Shown: positions 6,424-9,696 of the stretch, one piece after another
How positions within the stretch are numbered: position 1 is the stretch's first letter
Layout: each line of letters starts with the position of its first letter
Assembly: GCA_964503335.1 (NCBI GenBank)
Contig: CAZCZZ010000092.1
Span: forward strand, 1-9,696
Direction: 5' to 3'
Origin: CAZCZZ01 sp964503335
GTDB taxonomy: Bacteria; Verrucomicrobiota; Kiritimatiellia; CAIVKH01
Length of the DNA stretch: 9,696 nt
Notes under the pieces: model-generated
Databases searched by the model: none
Seen by the model: the letters and a program-made list of their open reading frames with translations, nothing else
Told to the model about the DNA's origin: nothing
Position numbers and translations under genes: made by a program

Positions 6424-7494
6424 ATGGCTACACTTTTTGACCCTCTCAAGCTCGGCGACCTGCAGCTTCCGAACCGCATCATCATGGCCCCTCTCACCCG
6501 CAGCCGCGCGGGTGCGATCCGCGTCCCCAACGCCCTCATGGCGGAGTATTACCGGCAGCGCGCGTCCGCGGGGCTGATCCTGACCGAGGCCACGTCGGTC
6601 ACGCCGATGGGTGTCGGTTATGCCGACACCCCCGGCATCTGGTCCGCCGAGCAGGTGGAAGGCTGGAGGGGTGTAACGCGGGCGGTACATGCCGAAGGTG
6701 GACGCATCTTCCTCCAGCTTTGGCACGTGGGCCGTATCTCGGACCCGATGTTCCTGAACGGGGCCTTGCCCGTGGCGCCAAGCGCTATCGCCGCCGCCGG
6801 ACATGTGAGCCTGGTACGTCCTCAGAAAGCGTTCGTCACCCCGCGCGCGCTTGAACTGCATGAGCTTCCCGGTGTCGTCGAGGCCTTCCGCAAAGGAGCC
6901 GCAAACGCGCTGGCCGCGGGCTTTGACGGCGTGGAAATTCATGGCGCCAACGGCTACCTGTTGGACCAGTTCCTGCAGGACAAGACGAATCACCGTGCGG
7001 ACGAATACGGCGGCTCCATTGAGAATCGCGCGCGGTTTATGCTGGAAGTGGCCGATGCCGTGGTCTCCGTCTGGGGCGCGAGCCGGGTCGGCATGCATCT
7101 CGCCCCTCGCGGCGACGCCCACGACATGGGAGACTCCAACCGGCTGGCCACGTTCAGCTATGTCGCCCGCGAACTGGGACGACGGAAGCTTGCCTTCCTG
7201 TGTGCCAGGGAGCGACAGGCCGAGGACAGCATCGGCCCGCAGTTGAAAAAGGCTTTCGGTGGAGTCTATATCGCCAACGAGCGTTTCACGAAGGAATCGG
7301 CCAGTGAGATTCTGGCCATCGGTGATGCAGACGCCGTCGCCTTCGGGCAGCAATTCATCGCGAACCCGGATCTCCCCCGTCGCTTCGCCTTGAATGCACC
7401 TCTGAACGCGCCGGACCCCAACACCTTCTACGCGCCGGGACCCAAGGGTTATACGGACTATCCGTACCTTGAGTCCGAAGCCGTGAAGACCTAG
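6424..7494 (+). CDS. Old Yellow Enzyme family alkene reductase (NemA-like NADH:flavin oxidoreductase)
   Basis: This 356-residue, full-length TIM-barrel FMN enzyme is expected to reduce activated C=C bonds of enones, maleimides or similar electrophiles with NAD(P)H in the cytoplasm. Visible marks are an N-terminal FMN segment with Thr25 (MAPLTRSR, class I type), QLWHVGR at 98-104, the active-site motif His173-Asn176-Tyr178 (IHGANGYLLDQFLQD), GGSIENRARF, and the phosphate-binding end AFGQQFIANPDLPRRF with the GYTDYP tail. ATG 6424 is chosen because AAGGA sits 8 bases upstream and the family begins with LFDPL; the frame is open further upstream but has no homology. The usual Arg of GIRLSP is His225 here (VGMHLAPRGDAHDMGDS), which appears to mark a subfamily. 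The divergent arsR suggests inducible expression. Confidence 0.95.
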   Translation: MATLFDPLKLGDLQLPNRIIMAPLTRSRAGAIRVPNALMAEYYRQRASAGLILTEATSVTPMGVGYADTPGIWSAEQVEGWRGVTRAVHAEGGRIFLQLWHVGRISDPMFLNGALPVAPSAIAAAGHVSLVRPQKAFVTPRALELHELPGVVEAFRKGAANALAAGFDGVEIHGANGYLLDQFLQDKTNHRADEYGGSIENRARFMLEVADAVVSVWGASRVGMHLAPRGDAHDMGDSNRLATFSYVARELGRRKLAFLCARERQAEDSIGPQLKKAFGGVYIANERFTKESASEILAIGDADAVAFGQQFIANPDLPRRFALNAPLNAPDPNTFYAPGPKGYTDYPYLESEAVKT

Positions 7495-7521
7495 GGCTGG
7501 TCGTTGCGCGACGGCTGCATC

Positions 7522-7557
7522 CCCCGAGCCGGCTATTTCTTCGGCAAGCCCTCGGGG
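7522..7557. terminator. Weak hairpin at the convergent 3' ends of the alkene reductase and Gfa-like genes
   Basis: CCCCGAG (7522-7528) and CTCGGGG (7551-7557) pair perfectly across a 22-base loop that spans the Gfa-like stop codon. It lies between two convergent genes (stops at 7494 and 7533), where a two-way terminator would be useful. There is no T-run on either strand and the loop is long, so termination is uncertain. Confidence 0.28.
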
Positions 7558-7937
7558 TGATGTGGCAGCGAATCACAGATCTCGTGCCACGGCGCTTTGA
7601 CGCTCGTCCAGAAATGAGCCTGTGGTCGCATTTGCGGGTCGTCATCCAGCGTGCCCGCCCGAACAAACACCATCCCCGGCCTGTGCTCCGTGCGCAGGAA
7701 CATGTGACACCCACAGGTTCTGCAGAAGAAGCGCTGCTTGCCCGGGGATGACTGGAAGGGAACGAGCTGATCCTCGCCGGACGTGACCGTGAACCCGTTG
7801 GAATCGGTGGCCAGGACCGGAGCGAACGCCGAACCCGTGAACTTCCTGCAATCAGGACAATGGCAATACGCGAACATGAGCAATCGCCCGCCGATCTCAT
7901 ATCTCACTGAACCGCAGTAACAGCTTCCCTTGATCAT
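7533..7937 (-). CDS. Gfa/CENP-V-fold zinc-binding protein (GFA family)
   Basis: This 134-residue protein covers the whole single-domain family. The zinc ligands of the Gfa fold are all present: Cys6 and Cys8 (SCYCGSVRYE), Cys25, Cys27 and Cys30 (YCHCPDCRKFTG), and Cys72 and Cys75 (FFCRTCGCHMF). The founding member binds glutathione and was proposed to speed formation of S-hydroxymethylglutathione from formaldehyde, but most members have no proven reaction, so no substrate is assigned. ATG 7937 has a strong GAGGAG Shine-Dalgarno 6 bases upstream (7949-7944). It is the last gene of the - strand operon, 20 bases after the deacetylase, and converges with the alkene reductase. There is no signal peptide, so it is cytoplasmic. 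Confidence 0.93.
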   Translation of the reverse strand: MIKGSCYCGSVRYEIGGRLLMFAYCHCPDCRKFTGSAFAPVLATDSNGFTVTSGEDQLVPFQSSPGKQRFFCRTCGCHMFLRTEHRPGMVFVRAGTLDDDPQMRPQAHFWTSVKAPWHEICDSLPHHPEGLPKK

Positions 7938-7957
7938 GCGATACTCCTCGACTCAAT

Positions 7958-8659
7958 TTACCTTTCCTTATGCCGAGGCGGCAGTCCCTGCGCAGGCTCG
8001 GCGAACAGTTCCGCCACGATTCCCCACCGCGCTTCCGGGTCCTGGCTGATACGCTCGATCATGCGCTCGAACCCGTTCCACATGGCGTCATCAATCAGCT
8101 CGAAGGAGTGTCCCCAGAAGTAGAACACGCCACCCGCTCGCGCGTTCTCGTAGCGTTCCCACAGATCCGGGGCTAAGAAATGACAGCTGGGGTGAAAGGC
8201 CATGGCGTTCTCCGGTGGGAACGGACAATCGACGCTTCGCGTTGTGCGCGCATAGATGTGCCCCGCTTCCTGAACCGCCTGCATGACAGACTCGTTGTAG
8301 GTCCCGAAGGGATAGGCAAATCCCGTCACCGGCTGTCCGAAATACTGCTGCAGGCGGTCACGACCCTCCGCGATTTCCCGTCGCGCATCTTCAACCGCGA
8401 TCTGGTCAAGGTGCGGGTGTGTCAGGCTATGGTTGGCGATGGTGAAGCTTTCGTAGACCCCCCTCATCTCGTCCCACCCGAGCCTTTCGACTTCCGTGCC
8501 CCGGTGGATCCAACCGGGCGATCGCCGTTCGGCGTGCGTTCCTGCGTTGAGGTTGAACGTGGCCCTGGCCCCGTGGCGCCGCAGGATTTCGGTCAATCGC
8601 GCATCGGTGGACACGCCGTCATCCCAGCACTGCACCACCGTCAACGTGCTGCTGCTCAT
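7958..8659 (-). CDS. Polysaccharide deacetylase family protein (NodB-type domain, carbohydrate esterase 4-like)
   Basis: This protein has 233 residues from ATG 8659. NodB motifs: motif 1 VQCWDDGV with Asp13-Asp14 (the usual TFDDG, with Trp for Phe), motif 2 NHSLTHPHL with metal ligands His77 and His81, motif 3 FAYPFGTY at 114-121, and a C-terminal WGHSFEL with the expected His. These support a metal-dependent N- or O-deacetylase. There is no signal peptide or membrane helix from this start, unlike peptidoglycan and chitin deacetylases, so it may act on a cytoplasmic precursor or reach its substrate another way. The frame is open 46 codons further upstream, but that part overlaps the upstream gene and is low-complexity Arg/Ala/Gly. 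ATG 8659 overlaps the upstream stop as ATGA, which argues for this start and for translational coupling. The substrate is not known. Confidence 0.9.
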   Translation of the reverse strand: MSSSTLTVVQCWDDGVSTDARLTEILRRHGARATFNLNAGTHAERRSPGWIHRGTEVERLGWDEMRGVYESFTIANHSLTHPHLDQIAVEDARREIAEGRDRLQQYFGQPVTGFAYPFGTYNESVMQAVQEAGHIYARTTRSVDCPFPPENAMAFHPSCHFLAPDLWERYENARAGGVFYFWGHSFELIDDAMWNGFERMIERISQDPEARWGIVAELFAEPAQGLPPRHKER

Positions 8660-9141
8660 TCCCCGCCCTGCCCCGTGGTTTCCGATTCGACGACGTCCGC
8701 CGGCGCGTCCTTTTCGCGCGGACTGCGATGCGGCTGGGTCAGTTTCACGAGCAACGGAAACTTCTCCCTCGGAATGCCAAAACGCCGCTCGAACCACAGC
8801 CCGTCGTCAACCAGCTCGAACCTGAAGATGGATGATGGTGGCATGTAGACCGTGCAATGCGTCGCACCCTTGGCGAGTATCCAGAAACGGTTGGTTTCGA
8901 CTCCGCGAGCAGTGTGCAGGATCATTGTCCTGTCGGTTATCTGCACCGGCCTGTCGCTGAAGATCTGCGAGAGCACGGCCTTGACGCCCTCGATCCCGAG
9001 GCTTTCCCCGAACGACCAGCGTAGATGCGTTTGAGCTGCATCGGGCACGTACACGCCCACAAGCCGCGAATCACGGCGCACCGCAATCCACGCGAGCACT
9101 GCAACGAGAATGAGGAGAGCTATCAAGAGTGGCTTCTTCAT
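8656..9141 (-). CDS. Membrane-anchored or secreted protein of unknown function
   Basis: I do not recognise this 161-residue protein. It starts MKKPLLIALLILVAVLAWIAV, a positive start followed by one hydrophobic helix (about 4-21). There is no clear cleavage site, so it is probably an N-terminal anchor with the rest outside the cytoplasm. The body (LVGVYVPDAAQTHLRWSF ... TILHTARGVETN ... FELVDDGLWFERR) alternates polar and hydrophobic residues like a small beta fold. LVGVY recalls the start of lipocalin-like or META-type domains, but this is only a resemblance. The last 30 residues are charged and look disordered (PREKDAPADVVESETTGQG). Its ATG overlaps the upstream Imm-5-like stop as ATGA, and its own stop overlaps the deacetylase start as ATGA, so all three are probably translated together. 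Confidence 0.78.
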   Translation of the reverse strand: MKKPLLIALLILVAVLAWIAVRRDSRLVGVYVPDAAQTHLRWSFGESLGIEGVKAVLSQIFSDRPVQITDRTMILHTARGVETNRFWILAKGATHCTVYMPPSSIFRFELVDDGLWFERRFGIPREKFPLLVKLTQPHRSPREKDAPADVVESETTGQGGE

Positions 9142-9665
9142 CGGGCACGTCCAGCCGCGCTACCCCGCCGCAGGCCGCTGGGTCCTTTGTGTCTTCCTAT
9201 GCCGAGTTTCTTCAGGCGAAGGGATACTCCGGAAGCAACGGCTTCCCGAAGGTGTTCAGGGAGCTTTGCCAATTGGTTCTGCAATTCGTCATCGTAGGGA
9301 CATCCGCTAGCTTCCAACGCCTTCAAGGCATACAGAAGCGCCCCCATACTGTGATCTGCCGCATGCGCCGTGGCCACGGCATGCCCCGCCGCGCGCGCCG
9401 CGGCCCGCGCCGCCATATTCCCGGTCTGCCGTGCTGCAGCATGAGAAGCGAGCGATGCCTTCATGGCTGCTCCTGTCTTCACTTCTCCGTCGGCCCACCT
9501 GCGGGCCACATCCAAAGCATCCTTGGGTCGGCTGTCCTCGCTGCAACAGGTGTACAAAGGCAGCACACGCTCCGCGCAGTCCACAGCCCAACGTGCAAGG
9601 ACCACATGGCTGTCTCGCCCCAATGGCCCTCCACGGTGTTCCGCTACAAATCGCCGATCCCTCAT
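9138..9665 (-). CDS. Imm-5-like domain protein (putative immunity protein)
   Basis: This 175-residue protein has the pattern I associate with the Imm-5-like family: RFVAEHRGGPL near the N-terminus, ARWAVDCAERVLPLY at 24-38, an RPKDALDVARRWADGE segment, a long Ala/His-rich helix (HAAARQTGNMAARAAARAAG), then ATAHAADHSMGALLYALKAL and a YDDELQNQL end. It should be all-helical and cytoplasmic. The family name comes from toxin-immunity predictions; no toxin gene is visible in this window, and many members stand alone, so an immunity role is unproven. ATG 9665 has CAGGA 3-4 bases upstream and matches the usual family start. The frame is also open to the window edge without another start codon. It is the first visible gene of the four-gene operon; its promoter must lie at or beyond the right edge. 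Confidence 0.8.
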   Translation of the reverse strand: MRDRRFVAEHRGGPLGRDSHVVLARWAVDCAERVLPLYTCCSEDSRPKDALDVARRWADGEVKTGAAMKASLASHAAARQTGNMAARAAARAAGHAVATAHAADHSMGALLYALKALEASGCPYDDELQNQLAKLPEHLREAVASGVSLRLKKLGIGRHKGPSGLRRGSAAGRAR

Positions 9666-9696
9666 AAATCCTGCGGGCGTTCGTCTACGCTCAACG

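Noticed and set aside
6337..7353. 338-codon open frame on the - strand opposite the alkene reductase
   Set aside because: The + strand encodes a complete OYE enzyme. The antisense product has no family features.
8180..8848. 222-codon open frame on the + strand opposite the deacetylase and the unknown protein
   Set aside because: It is antisense to the NodB motifs and to the coupled upstream gene, with no domain visible.
1..9696. tRNA, rRNA, CRISPR arrays, insertion sequences, attachment sites
   Set aside because: No repeat array, transposase or integrase motif or cloverleaf-like segment was seen; intergenic gaps are 90 bases or less.

Overview
The window is a GC-rich, gene-dense stretch of bacterial chromosome with protein-coding genes almost end to end and no RNA genes, CRISPR array or insertion sequence that I can see. 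A secreted choice-of-anchor-type protein with a beta-rich tail of the kind common in Verrucomicrobiota, Kiritimatiellota, Lentisphaerota and Planctomycetota, together with several multi-PAS kinases, suggests an environmental Gram-negative of that broad group. This placement is inference only; no marker gene is present.

Left part (1-4975), signal transduction. The 3' end of a histidine kinase overlaps by 8 bases a 147-aa Rcp1-like stand-alone response regulator. A REC-PAS-HisKA-HATPase-REC hybrid kinase follows 4 bases later on the + strand. It converges, with a 20-base gap, on a membrane CHASE3-PAS-PAS-HisKA-HATPase kinase on the - strand, whose catalytic domain closely resembles that of the first, partial kinase. 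Together they could form a small phosphorelay, with phosphoryl groups passing between the kinases and the stand-alone receiver.

Middle part (5066-7494). A secreted choice-of-anchor-Y-like protein and an ArsR-family repressor lie on the - strand upstream of the CHASE3 kinase. Diverging from arsR is an Old Yellow Enzyme family (NemA-like) alkene reductase. The 83-base divergent intergenic region holds a long imperfect inverted repeat that is a good candidate operator. The simplest model is an electrophile- or xenobiotic-responsive repressor controlling the flavoenzyme.

Right part (7533-9665), a four-gene - strand operon with two ATGA stop/start overlaps and a 20-base gap. In transcription order it holds an Imm-5-like (putative immunity) protein, a membrane-anchored protein of unknown function, a NodB-type polysaccharide deacetylase without a signal peptide, and a Gfa/CENP-V-fold zinc protein. 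The tight coupling of these unlike genes is the least explained part of the window.
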